Source of the DNA: Kordia antarctica
GTDB taxonomy: Bacteria > Bacteroidota > Bacteroidia > Flavobacteriales > Flavobacteriaceae
DNA: 64,000 bases
Assembly: GCF_009901525.1 (NCBI RefSeq)
Contig: NZ_CP019288.1
Coordinates: 3,935,501 to 3,999,500, forward strand
Direction of reading: 5' to 3'
Shown here: piece by piece, positions 54,130 to 62,972 of the stretch
How positions within the stretch are numbered: the stretch's first letter is position 1
Layout of the letters: each line of letters opens with the position of its first letter
Translations under genes and position numbers: made by a program
The notes under the pieces: model-generated
Database searches by the model: none
Seen by the model: the letters and a program-made list of their open reading frames with translations, nothing else
Told to the model about the DNA's origin: nothing

Positions 54130-54798
54130 TTATATAGATTTAAAAGGAGGAATAGTTTCTTCTACATTTTCCCTATTAGAACCCCTATATTTTATGTATT
54201 TCACAATCAACTCTGTTGTTTTTTTTACTTTAAACTTTTCAAATAAATTTCTAATATGTTTTTCAACGGTTCTAGGGCTGATGAATAGTTGTTCTGCTAT
54301 TTCTAGTTGTGTTAATCCTTCAGCTAATAAAGAAATAATTTGTTTTTCTCGTTTAGTAGTTTTTATCCAACGACTATTTTCAAGAATTTTTTCTACTTCT
54401 ATATCGGTATAAGTATTCCCTTTTATAATTTCATTTATTGCAGTAAAAGTTTCTTTTATATCTGATCTTTTGTCGATATAAGCATCAACATGGCATTCAT
54501 TGAATAGTTGTTCATGTAAATATGTTTTTATGTTTTCAGTAAGCACAATAATTTTTTTCTTTGAATGTTGCTGTTTTATTTTTTTAGCAATATCAATCCC
54601 GTCATATTCTGATGTTCCTAAATTTAAATCTAGAATTATAATATCAACAGAACACTCTTTTAACTGTATTAGAGCTTCATTTCTATTTGTTGCAATAAAA
54701 ACTTGATCAATTATAGAATTTTGAAGTAGTAATGCTTCTAGTCCTTGTGCAAAGGATTTTGAATCTTCAACGATTAAAATATTTATTTTTTTATTCAT
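54130..54798 (-). CDS. NarL/LuxR-type response regulator
   Basis: The 222-residue protein has a receiver domain (ILIVEDSKSFAQGLEALL; phospho-acceptor Asp57 in IIILDLNLG) and a C-terminal LuxR-type helix-turn-helix (about 145-205: REKQIISLLAEGLTQLEIAE then FISPRTVEKHIRNLF). It is 8 bases downstream of the kinase gene and is its likely partner. Confidence 0.94.
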   Translation of the reverse strand: MNKKINILIVEDSKSFAQGLEALLLQNSIIDQVFIATNRNEALIQLKECSVDIIILDLNLGTSEYDGIDIAKKIKQQHSKKKIIVLTENIKTYLHEQLFNECHVDAYIDKRSDIKETFTAINEIIKGNTYTDIEVEKILENSRWIKTTKREKQIISLLAEGLTQLEIAEQLFISPRTVEKHIRNLFEKFKVKKTTELIVKYIKYRGSNRENVEETIPPFKSI

Positions 54799-54806
54799 AC
54801 TAAATT

Positions 54807-56792
54807 TTATTTAAGAGGAATTATAATCGTTATAGAAACCCCTTTGTCTGAACTTTCAACGATATGTGTTCCTCCAAGAAGTGAAACTCTATTCTTTATA
54901 TTCATAAGACCTATGCCGCTGTTGTCAGACTTTAAAATACCAATTCCATTATCAGAAATACTTATATTTAAAAACCCGTCTTTATCTGTAAAATGAGTAA
55001 TCACTACTTCAGTTGCTTGGGCATGCCTTCCTATATTATTTATGATTTCTAAAAAAACAGCATAAAAGTTAGTTTGCGCATCTATACTTATTTCATCTAA
55101 TTCTTCAGGTAATGGTGGGTCAATATCAACTAAAGTTTTAGAATAGAGTTGAAACTCCGATAGATGTGAGATTAGAATTTCCCTGAAAGGAATATGTTTT
55201 ATGCGATCTCTTAATGGAGATAATCTGTGAGAAATAAGTCGTATTTGCTTACTACTTTCTTTTAATTCATTAACAATATTAGTTATATAAGATTGATTAT
55301 TTTCTAATGTAGGGATAGCTTGCATTTTTAAACGAATACCATTAAGGTTTGAAGCAATTAAATCATGTAAATCTTTACTAATACCATCTTTTATGACTTC
55401 TTGCGCTTTGAAAATATCGTGCAATTTTTTTAACTCAAAATCTCGCTGTTTTATCTTTTGTTGTTGTCGGAGATAAAAGTAAATTCCAATAGAAAAAAGC
55501 AATAAAACTCCTAGAAGGATCAAAAAAACATCTTTTCTTCTAAGATTTTTTTCTTGCAAATTAATAACCTTTTCTTGTGTTTTTTTATCCGTTGATAGCC
55601 CTACAATTTGCTTATCCTTTATCTCAGTATGAAATTGTTGTTGTAATTGTTGAGTATTTTGATCTTGATTATCATTAAAGACAGTTGTATATAATTTTTT
55701 ATACTTTGTATGATACACAATACTTTCTTTAAAGTCTTCAATAGATTCATAATAAAGCGCGTTGATTTCAAGGTTTCTAAGGAGTACATCTTTATTATTT
55801 ATTGAAGAAATCACTGTTTTAATAGTATCTAAATAATTCTTAGCATGGATATGATCTTTTTTTTCTAGATAAATAAACGCAAGTTCATTTAATGTATCTG
55901 CGATAGCAATACTATCTTGCTCTTTACGTTTTTCTGTAAGAGCTTTTTTATAAGTAGCTAATGCAGCTGTATACTTTTCTTGTTTGTGATAAATAGAAGC
56001 TAAATTACTAAGCATTCGACCTATTTCTTTTTTTCTAGATAAAGGTTCTTGAATTTTAATGGCTTTTTGATAGTAATGTTCCGCAGAATCGTATCTTTTG
56101 AAATCTTTATAAAAATTTCCCATATTATTATAACTGTAAGAAATTTTTAAAGAATCCTTTTGTTGAATTCTTAATTTCAAACTCTCTTTATAATATATTT
56201 CAGCGATATCTAGATGTCCTAAAAGGCGTTGTGTGTCTGCTATTGTGTTAGCAGTAGAAGCTTTTTTTTCATTCATCTGGAGTTTGTCAAACCCTTTGTA
56301 TGCTTTAATAAGGTATCGAATAGCTTCATTGTAAACTCCTGCATTTTTATATAATATTCCAGCTTTTAAATAAGTTAGAAATTGATCTTTTGAAGAAGGT
56401 AGTTTATTATATATAAAAAGAGATTTTTCTAAACAATATAAAACACTATCCTGCTCATGTTGTTTTCTATATAAGAGGGAAAGGTTTAAATATGAATCTG
56501 CTGAATGTTTGGTAACAGGATTGGCTGTAATACTCTGTTTAAAGAACCTTTTAGCTTTTTTATACTTTTTTCTTTTATAATATATAAGTCCTATTTTTTT
56601 ATAAATAAAGCTGGCATCATCAGTTAACTCATGTTTTGCCGCAATTTCTAAGGCTTTGGAATATATCGTTATTGCATCTTCGTACTTAGATTCCAATTCT
56701 AGTTTTTTTGCCTCTGCTAATAATTCGGTTATTTCTGAATTGAAGACCAAATTAAATGCATTGCTTTCATATCCCCAAAATAGAGTTAACAA
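54807..56792 (-). CDS. TPR sensor histidine kinase (HisKA_3 type)
   Basis: 661 codons from a TTG at 56792. Six or more TPR units fill about 25-350, then a coiled coil and transmembrane helix (about 420-440), HisKA_3 with His476 in SKDLHDLIASNLNGIRLKMQ, and an ATPase domain with N-box EIINNIGRHAQA and G-boxes SDNGIGI and GIGLMNIKNRVSLLGG. It phosphorylates the following regulator. The start is uncertain: a GTG at 56819-56821 followed by A9 would give a perfect signal peptide start (MKKKICTILLLLTLFWG) if the run were A10 (671 codons). As sequenced that GTG is out of frame, so the product may lack part of its signal. Confidence 0.85.
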   Translation of the reverse strand: MLTLFWGYESNAFNLVFNSEITELLAEAKKLELESKYEDAITIYSKALEIAAKHELTDDASFIYKKIGLIYYKRKKYKKAKRFFKQSITANPVTKHSADSYLNLSLLYRKQHEQDSVLYCLEKSLFIYNKLPSSKDQFLTYLKAGILYKNAGVYNEAIRYLIKAYKGFDKLQMNEKKASTANTIADTQRLLGHLDIAEIYYKESLKLRIQQKDSLKISYSYNNMGNFYKDFKRYDSAEHYYQKAIKIQEPLSRKKEIGRMLSNLASIYHKQEKYTAALATYKKALTEKRKEQDSIAIADTLNELAFIYLEKKDHIHAKNYLDTIKTVISSINNKDVLLRNLEINALYYESIEDFKESIVYHTKYKKLYTTVFNDNQDQNTQQLQQQFHTEIKDKQIVGLSTDKKTQEKVINLQEKNLRRKDVFLILLGVLLLFSIGIYFYLRQQQKIKQRDFELKKLHDIFKAQEVIKDGISKDLHDLIASNLNGIRLKMQAIPTLENNQSYITNIVNELKESSKQIRLISHRLSPLRDRIKHIPFREILISHLSEFQLYSKTLVDIDPPLPEELDEISIDAQTNFYAVFLEIINNIGRHAQATEVVITHFTDKDGFLNISISDNGIGILKSDNSGIGLMNIKNRVSLLGGTHIVESSDKGVSITIIIPLK

Positions 56793-56983
56793 TAGTAAGA
56801 TGGTGCAAATTTTTTTTTCACTTTAAGAATTTATATTGTTACTAAAGTAGTTCATTTTCTTCTTAGTAAGAAAGATGTGTTTAAAAATACAGGAATTTAC
56901 GCATAGAATTACACTTTTTTTTTAACCAAATTTGTTTCAGATAAAATGATGACAATTTAATTATCAGTCTAAAACCTGATTAA

Positions 56984-57232
56984 AAAATACTTTCTCTAGA
57001 TGATATTCAAGTCTTTGCTAAAAAACATAAACACTTGTAAGGAGTTCCTTCGTCTAAAGATATTGAGGCAACAGTAGGTGTTTTGGTCAATAGAGCAACA
57101 GAAATAAATTTGGGAAAAATAGAAGAACTTTTTTACACCTTATAGAGCTTAAAAAAAGGAAATGAGAAATTAAAAGCGAAAATAGAAACTCTTGATATCA
57201 AATGTGATGAAACTTTCGCTATAAAAAATTAA
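56984..57232 (+). pseudogene. decayed gene remnant
   Basis: One frame can be read for about 80 codons as protein-like sequence, IQVFAKKHKHL then VPSSKDIEATVGVLVNRATE then INLGKIEELFYTL then KGNEKLKAKIETLDIKCDE, but is broken by TAA at 57038 and TAG at 57143 and has no upstream start. The charged, helical content suggests a former gene of a mobile or toxin-type system; no family was recognised. The stretch 56793-56983 before it holds no gene. Confidence 0.35.
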
Positions 57233-57238
57233 TGATTT

Positions 57239-58167
57239 ATGATTGATAATGTTTTTTTAAATGAAGATTATATTGGTACAATAAAAGAGAAATTAAAAAT
57301 TCAAAAAATATTAAAATCTAAGCGAGAATCAATACCTAATAGATTCAAAAATTATATTTCATTAGAAGAATTAATGGATAAGAAAATAATTTCAGAAGAT
57401 TTTTTTTAGAAAAGATTAATCTTGTTAAGCTTTTAATTAGATCAACATATAGTATGTTTAATTTCATCCCATTCGACCGTTATTTAGTTTCAATGCCGGA
57501 AAGTGATAAATTAGGAGGTTTTTATGACGAAAAAGGAGGAGGTTTTTATTATTTTAACTTAATGGCATTCACAACTCTTCTCAACATCGAAATAGTTGGT
57601 TGTGAAAAATTAGTTGTAGCGGAACTTTTACGGAATTATATTCATGACTGTATTCATTTTTCTACTTATAGAACTTTTAGACTAGTAGATGATGGGAAAA
57701 ACAACTTTACTATCTATAGAGAACAATATGGAATTAATTATAGAAATCAATATGGAGACTCCTATTCAAGTAAAGATTTATCGAAATCAATACCTAAAGC
57801 TATTAATCTCAATTTATTAATGGATGGTGTTAATGCAGTTTATACAAGTTATATAATTGATTCAATCTTTAAAAAAGATAGCTTTAAAACTAAAAACTTA
57901 TTAAATAAAGAGATACTGTTAGATTTGACCAAATTAAAGATAAGTAACTTTCAATTGTTTGATAGTTGTCCAATTATGTTTTATAATGAGGTTATTAATC
58001 CTTGTAAAGAATTTATTAATTATTGGGGAGGGTTTCCTTTTATTTGCATATGTCTTAAAGCAATGTTTGGAGGAGAACCAAATTTACTAAATGAGTACTA
58101 TGAGTATAAAACTCAAGATAAAAACTATTGGATAAACAATTTTAAACAAGCAAACTTTAAAATATAA
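57239..58167 (+). pseudogene. gene of unknown function, split by a T8 frameshift
   Basis: An ATG at 57239 opens 56 codons (MIDNVFLNEDYIGTIKEKLK onward) that end at TAG 57407, directly after eight T. With one more T, or a -1 slip on T TTT TTT, the frame continues as LEKINLVKLLIRSTYSMFNF into the 237-codon frame at 57454-58167, giving 309 residues in total. The downstream part has an HDCIHFSTYRTFRL segment near its residue 69-82 and an aromatic end; no family recognised. The gene for the M15 peptidase starts 5 bases later. The 57454 frame has its own ATG and could be made alone. Confidence 0.6.
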
Positions 58168-58172
58168 CTAAT

Positions 58173-59132
58173 ATGGCGGTATATAAATTTTCAAATAAAT
58201 TAAAAAAGAATGATGTTGATAAAACAACTTATGAAAGACACCTAACCGGAGAAGAAGATTCTAATGTGTTAGATAAAAATTATATACATAAAATTCAAGA
58301 AAGGTTTCATGAATTGGGTTTTGGATATATGGTTGGAAATATAAATGGTTGTTTCAATATAAAGCTTTATGCCACAATTTTAGCATTTCAAATTCAAGCT
58401 AAAAGTCAAAAAAGAAATATTTATAATTTTTTTAGTGAAAAAGAATATACAGAAAAAATAAATATTACTTTTTTAGGTCAAGTGAACGGAGTATTTGATA
58501 ATGAAACGGCTAAAGAGTTAAGTTTGTGGCTCGAAAATAACTATAGAAATTCTTGTGATGTTCCTTTGGTAAAATGGGGAAAAACATGGATTCGATCAGA
58601 AACCTCAGAAAAAATTGAGAAAATTAAATCTAAGGTTTTAGGGTTGGGAGGAATCTTTCCTATAAATAGTATAGCGTGTTTTAGGAATCCTGCTAATACA
58701 ACAATTTCAAAAGGGATGAAGAAAACGAGCTTACATCTAGCTGCCTTAGCTATTGATTTAGATGAATGGCGAGGAATGCAAGATCCCGACACAGACTATT
58801 ATTATATAGCAGACAGAGATGGAGAGTATTGGGATGTTTTTGTGAAAAGCAAATTGAAAAATAATACTCTTAAAAAAGATTTTACTTTTTATGATTTTGA
58901 TAAAAGACAATATTATAATAAAACTTTAGAAGGGGGATTTATAAATATTTCAAAATTATTCGAAGAACAAGCAATGATTCCTATTAGAAGGAAAATGGGC
59001 TGGGAAAGAGAATATTATTTAACCGAATGGTGGCATTTTCAACGTATCAATACTGATGATTCAATTTGGCAAAAAGAGATGAATAAAATAGGCTATATCA
59101 ATAAGTTTCTTAAAAAGCAAAATTATATATAA
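58173..59132 (+). CDS. peptidoglycan-binding / M15-like peptidase protein
   Basis: The 319-residue protein has two PG_binding-like helical repeats (about 38-73 and 95-125; IQERFHELGFGYMVGNINGC and VNGVFDNETAKELSLWL). They are followed by a domain with SLHLAALAID (His188, Asp195), matching the SxHxxGxAxD motif with Ala for Gly, and TEWWHF (Glu285, His288), the second motif of zinc DD/LD-carboxypeptidases (M15). It should cleave peptidoglycan stem peptides. No signal peptide or transmembrane helix is present, so export must use another route, as for phage endolysins or injected effectors. It lies 5 bases after the unknown gene. Confidence 0.8.
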   Translation: MAVYKFSNKLKKNDVDKTTYERHLTGEEDSNVLDKNYIHKIQERFHELGFGYMVGNINGCFNIKLYATILAFQIQAKSQKRNIYNFFSEKEYTEKINITFLGQVNGVFDNETAKELSLWLENNYRNSCDVPLVKWGKTWIRSETSEKIEKIKSKVLGLGGIFPINSIACFRNPANTTISKGMKKTSLHLAALAIDLDEWRGMQDPDTDYYYIADRDGEYWDVFVKSKLKNNTLKKDFTFYDFDKRQYYNKTLEGGFINISKLFEEQAMIPIRRKMGWEREYYLTEWWHFQRINTDDSIWQKEMNKIGYINKFLKKQNYI

Positions 59133-59332
59133 ACTCTTAATGAATAGTAACAGTCGCAAGATTACAAGATTAAGTTAAGCTGTCGTTATAACGGAAACTT
59201 GCATCTTGTTGAGGACTTTCCTTAAACTACTTTATGCATAATAATGCTATATCCTGATCTTAAGAAAAAATAAGGGTTTTTACGTATTTTTCCTCCCATA
59301 AAATTATTGTATTTTAATCGTAAATATTATTC

Positions 59333-60229
59333 ATGAACTTCAACCATATCTTAGCAATTATTAAGCCTAAAGTATTATTGTGGTTTACTGTATCTACTTG
59401 TCTTGGATTTTCTGCAATGATCCTTCAGAAAGTACCTGATTATAACTTTGTTTTTCTTGTTGTTGTAATTAGCTTGGTAAATATTGGAGCAATTCTTATC
59501 AATGATATTGGTGATATTGATGTTGATATGGCAAGCCCTGAACTCTCAAAAAGGGACAGGTTAATTGCTTCAGGAAAGATTTCTGAAAAAACAGCTTGGA
59601 GTTATGTCTGTATAGTGTTTTTACTAGCACTTGTCATTTCTATATTTCACAGCATTTATGCTTTTGTTTTTGTCATGATAATTATGGTCTTTAGTTATGT
59701 GTATTCTATCCCACCTCTTCGCTTTTGTGAACGTCCTTATGGGAGCATTTTATACTGGATTATCCTTATCGGGACATGTTATATTATGATGTATATTACC
59801 CTAAATGAAAGTATCGAAGTGAGCATTATTTCTCAATTTTCTAGTGTTGTATTTACTTCGGGAGTTGTATTTTTCATAGGGATTGCCGAGATTATTGCTA
59901 AGGATTTGAGAGATTATAAGAATGATATAATTGGAGGTAGAAATACTTTTGTTAATCACCTTGGTATTAGAAAAGTGTGCTGGGTAATGATTGTCACTGC
60001 GTGGATAGGTATTATTTTATGGGGATTATCCTTTTTTATTTCATCAAATCCTATAAATATTTTTTCATCTATGTGTATTGTTGTAGGGATTATCTGGTGT
60101 ATAAGAGTTACCACAAGAGGAATTTCTTTAATTAAAAAATATCATCAACCTCTAGCAAAAACTCTTCATGCTGACTGGACAATGATTTATGCTATCATGC
60201 AAATATTAACTTTCCTTGCTTTTATTTAA
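59333..60229 (+). CDS. UbiA-family prenyltransferase
   Basis: The 298-residue protein has about nine helices and the two Asp-rich motifs of the family: NDIGDIDVDMASPELSKRDR (Asn57, Asp58 and following) and DLRDYKND (Asp191 to Asp198). These chelate magnesium-diphosphate and transfer a prenyl group to an aromatic or lipid acceptor. The acceptor cannot be read. It ends 8 bases inside the convergent methyltransferase gene. Confidence 0.9.
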   Translation: MNFNHILAIIKPKVLLWFTVSTCLGFSAMILQKVPDYNFVFLVVVISLVNIGAILINDIGDIDVDMASPELSKRDRLIASGKISEKTAWSYVCIVFLLALVISIFHSIYAFVFVMIIMVFSYVYSIPPLRFCERPYGSILYWIILIGTCYIMMYITLNESIEVSIISQFSSVVFTSGVVFFIGIAEIIAKDLRDYKNDIIGGRNTFVNHLGIRKVCWVMIVTAWIGIILWGLSFFISSNPINIFSSMCIVVGIIWCIRVTTRGISLIKKYHQPLAKTLHADWTMIYAIMQILTFLAFI

Positions 60230-60698
60230 TCAGTCTTAACCAACGAGGGGTTCGTTCTGTATACTTCCGGTATTCATCTCCAAATACTTGTTTCATATAG
60301 TACTCTTCTCGATATTTTACCCACCAGTTACATAAAATAAAAGATACTATCCACATTAAGATACCACTTATGGTTCCAATAAAAACAAGACATCCAAGAA
60401 AGATGAGTAAAATTCCAATATACAGAGGATTTCTTGAAACGCTAAAGAATCCTTCTGTAATAAGCACGTGTTGAGCCTTTAAGGTTAAAATAGAAACTTG
60501 TTTGCGGTAAAACTCAAGTGATGGTAGAAGCCTGAAAAACCCTCCTATTATCATTATGGTTAATCCATATCCGCGACTTATTGAACTATAGTATCCTGAA
60601 AAATTAAAAAAAGTATCTATGTCAACTGATAGTTTGGCTAAATAGACAGATATACTAATGATAAGTAAGTTTAGTAGAAACAAATATATGTATTTCAT
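60222..60698 (-). CDS. isoprenylcysteine carboxyl methyltransferase-like protein
   Basis: The 158-residue protein has four to five helices and the ICMT/PEMT C-terminal signature: RNPLYIGILLIFLGCLVF and EEYYMKQVFGDEYRKYTER. Such enzymes methylate isoprenoid-linked or phospholipid substrates with SAM in the membrane. The ATG at 60698 is chosen because the upstream extension covers the inverted repeat at 60721-60786 and has no hydrophobic character. Confidence 0.85.
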   Translation of the reverse strand: MKYIYLFLLNLLIISISVYLAKLSVDIDTFFNFSGYYSSISRGYGLTIMIIGGFFRLLPSLEFYRKQVSILTLKAQHVLITEGFFSVSRNPLYIGILLIFLGCLVFIGTISGILMWIVSFILCNWWVKYREEYYMKQVFGDEYRKYTERTPRWLRLIK

Positions 60699-60720
60699 AA
60701 TAGTATAGAATATACCTCCT

Positions 60721-60799
60721 TGGCAAGATTGCAAGTTCCTACAAATTTTCACTTCGTTACAATTTTTAGAACTTGCGATCTTGCCAAAGTGCACTTTGG
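60721..60799. repeat. 18-bp inverted repeat and adjacent 16-bp palindrome
   Basis: TGGCAAGATTGCAAGTTC (60721-60738) and GAACTTGCGATCTTGCCA (60769-60786) are inverted with 17 of 18 positions paired, 30-base loop. The right arm joins the perfect palindrome CCAAAGTGCACTTTGG (60784-60799). Together they fill the gap between the methyltransferase gene and the relaxase terminator. Confidence 0.8.
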
Positions 60800-60814
60800 A
60801 ATCCTTTAAACCTA

Positions 60815-60847
60815 AAAAAGCTATTCCTTTTACAGAAATAGCTTTTT
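60815..60847 (-). terminator. terminator of the mobilization operon
   Basis: The arms AAAAAGCTATT and AATAGCTTTTT pair perfectly around 11 bases, directly after the relaxase stop at 60852-60854. Confidence 0.82.
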
Positions 60848-60851
60848 CTCG

Positions 60852-61702
60852 TTATCGCTCTAATCCACGATTTTTGCGATTACCTTTTGACTTTTTGAGA
60901 CTCCCCAATCGTTCCTGTTCTTTTGATAGCTGGCGCAAATGTTCTTTTCCAACGCCAAGCGTGGTAAGACGAAACTTTTTATTACCCGACCAAACACCAG
61001 TCAATGTTCCATATCGATAATATGGTTCAATTTTTTTGTGAACTAACTTTGTATGAAGTTCCGTAAAATTTTTACACGTCTGAGCAATCTTACTTACTTC
61101 GATGGCTAGTTGTTCTTTTTGAGAAAGTACGCCACGAGATTGTTTTATATGCTGTTCTTTCTGTGAAAGCTTGAGGCTTAAACTTTTTTTTTAGAATGTT
61201 CAACGATAGAATGACTCAATTGTGGATACTTCTCTTGCTGAAATTCCTGCAACTTAATCTTGAAGCTTTTAAACTCATTTCGTGAAATTCTTGTTGATTT
61301 TGAATCAATCCCAACACCCGAAATAATAAAATGGATATGAATAGCTTCATCATAATGGACTCCGCAAACTCCTAGAGATTTTACAGATCGATGTTTCAAA
61401 TAATACTTAGCGAAGTCTTTTAACATATCTCGTGATAATAACTTGTTGTCTTCTGGAGAAAATGAAATAATCTCGTGTCTGAGTACCGTTCTTTTACTAT
61501 GGTTAAAGCTTCGCTTATTGTCATTTTCTATAAACATATCTGACCATTGTTCGATGTCATATCCACGAAGATATTTCTTAACGATAAGTTGTTTTCTTTC
61601 CAAAGCATCATAATTCATTTTCTTTGGGTCAAATACATATCGTATCAACTTTTGAATGTTTGACCGTTTCGTGGACGTGTGAGAAATAGTTTTTACAATC
61701 AT
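60852..61702 (-). pseudogene. mobilization relaxase, split by an A9 frameshift
   Basis: The first 174 codons (61702-61178) form a relaxase domain with the three-His metal site GVHYDEAIHIHFIISG (His116, His122, His124) and an N-terminal tyrosine region. The frame stops at 61178 just after nine A on the coding strand (61184-61192). With one added A, or a -1 slip there, it continues as SLSLKLSQKEQHIKQSRGV to a stop at 60852, giving 283 residues. It should nick an origin of transfer. The stop at 61178 leaves the catalytic part intact, so activity of the short form is not excluded. Confidence 0.75.
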
Positions 61703-62115
61703 GGTAAGAGTTCATATATCGTTATCAATTGTTGTAATACTTCTGTGAGTTGTATTGTTTCATCTTCATGAATGGCTTCTTCAATGTTATCTAGGAGGCT
61801 AAGTAACGATTCTCTTATCGCTCCGACGTCATTAGAAGCCTGTTGCTGTTGTATGGCTCGTTGTTTAAGAAGCGCGGTCACTTTGATGTTCTTCTGTTTG
61901 GCAATTTCTATAAACATATCGTGGACACTTTTATCAACTCTAAAGGTAACTTGTACATACTGTTCCCGATACCTTTTACGATATCGGGATTGGTATATCT
62001 TTCTGTACTCAGCTTTTGCTTGTTTTACCATTTCTGGAGTAACATTCTGTTCTTTTGAAAAACAGTATTCAAGATACAATTGAAGATTAGAAAAGTGCTG
62101 TTTAGTCTGTTCCAT
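61699..62115 (-). CDS. mobilization accessory (relaxosome) protein
   Basis: The 138-residue protein has a basic central segment (YQSRYRKRYREQYVQVTFRV) and a helix-rich end typical of MobC/ribbon-helix-helix relaxosome proteins (FRVDKSVHDMFIEIAKQ). It overlaps the relaxase start by 4 bases (ATGA), which is strong evidence of coupling. It probably binds the transfer origin and helps the relaxase. Confidence 0.78.
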   Translation of the reverse strand: MEQTKQHFSNLQLYLEYCFSKEQNVTPEMVKQAKAEYRKIYQSRYRKRYREQYVQVTFRVDKSVHDMFIEIAKQKNIKVTALLKQRAIQQQQASNDVGAIRESLLSLLDNIEEAIHEDETIQLTEVLQQLITIYELLP

Positions 62116-62882
62116 TATCGTTCGTGATCTTGCTTTGGATTATTTTTATCCACCATCCTTTTTAGTGCTTCTATTCTTTGATGTGGTACGTGTTCGATAG
62201 CTTTTTGAGTCATTTTCTTTATCGTTCTCATCTCTCGAAGAAGCGAAAACAAAGATGTTATCTTTTCAAATTGTGGCTCATCTTGATATCTGAGTTTCAC
62301 CTCTGGATTATCAGGCAGACTAAAAGCAATTCCTTTCATATTATCTCCCATAGGAACATGAGCGGTAAAATTTCTATATAAATCATAGATGATTTTCTTT
62401 TGTTTTTTCGTTTCTTGTTTAAACAAATTTTCATCATCAATATCATGGTGCTGTTTTAAATAATGAATAACACTTTCTCTACTAATGTCATCGACTTCTT
62501 TTGGTGGAAGAATTATATCTTCGGAAAAAGAGGGCTGTTTTGTATCTTGATGAATATCACGCCTTAATTCATAGCTTTGGTTTAATCGATCAATAGCTAA
62601 AAGGAGGCTAAGCGGAGTCTTGATATCCTCTAGAGATGTTGTTTCAGTTAGAAATAAGGATTCATTTTGCATTTTTTTTGAAAAGACTTTATATTCTCGA
62701 TCATAGTCAAAACCTGTAAATTTTTTGATAGTAGTAAGTGCAAATACCTCTCTTTGTGATCTGTCCTCAAATACTGATTTCAAGTCATCTAAATGGGGAT
62801 ATTTTTCATATAAGAAGCCAATAGTTTCTTTGTGCTTTTCGTAAACTTCTCGCCTTAATTTGTCTAAATTATTATCTTTCAT
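62115..62882 (-). CDS. mobilization-region protein of unknown function
   Basis: The 255-residue protein is hydrophilic, highly charged and predicted helical (KDNNLDKLRREVYEKHKETI). No motif recognised. Its stop shares one base with the start of the accessory protein, so it is part of the same operon. Similar positions in Bacteroidota mobilizable elements hold uncharacterised proteins. Confidence 0.7.
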   Translation of the reverse strand: MKDNNLDKLRREVYEKHKETIGFLYEKYPHLDDLKSVFEDRSQREVFALTTIKKFTGFDYDREYKVFSKKMQNESLFLTETTSLEDIKTPLSLLLAIDRLNQSYELRRDIHQDTKQPSFSEDIILPPKEVDDISRESVIHYLKQHHDIDDENLFKQETKKQKKIIYDLYRNFTAHVPMGDNMKGIAFSLPDNPEVKLRYQDEPQFEKITSLFSLLREMRTIKKMTQKAIEHVPHQRIEALKRMVDKNNPKQDHER

Positions 62883-62972
62883 AGTATCGTTTTTATCGTT
62901 CTTAATTTTGTTGTAATACTTCAGCGAAGCGTTGTATGAGTTCTTTGGTTATGAGTTTCATAATTTCGATGT

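Noticed and set aside
60873-61020. Plus-strand 79-codon frame in the relaxase 3' region
   Set aside because: It is the opposite strand of the frame-shifted relaxase end and shares its composition.
62902-62961. 19-codon minus-strand frame MKLITKELIQRFAEVLQQN in the mobilization region
   Set aside because: Plausible leader and start, and reminiscent of the beginning of DUF2958 proteins, but too short to support; it could be a truncated remnant.
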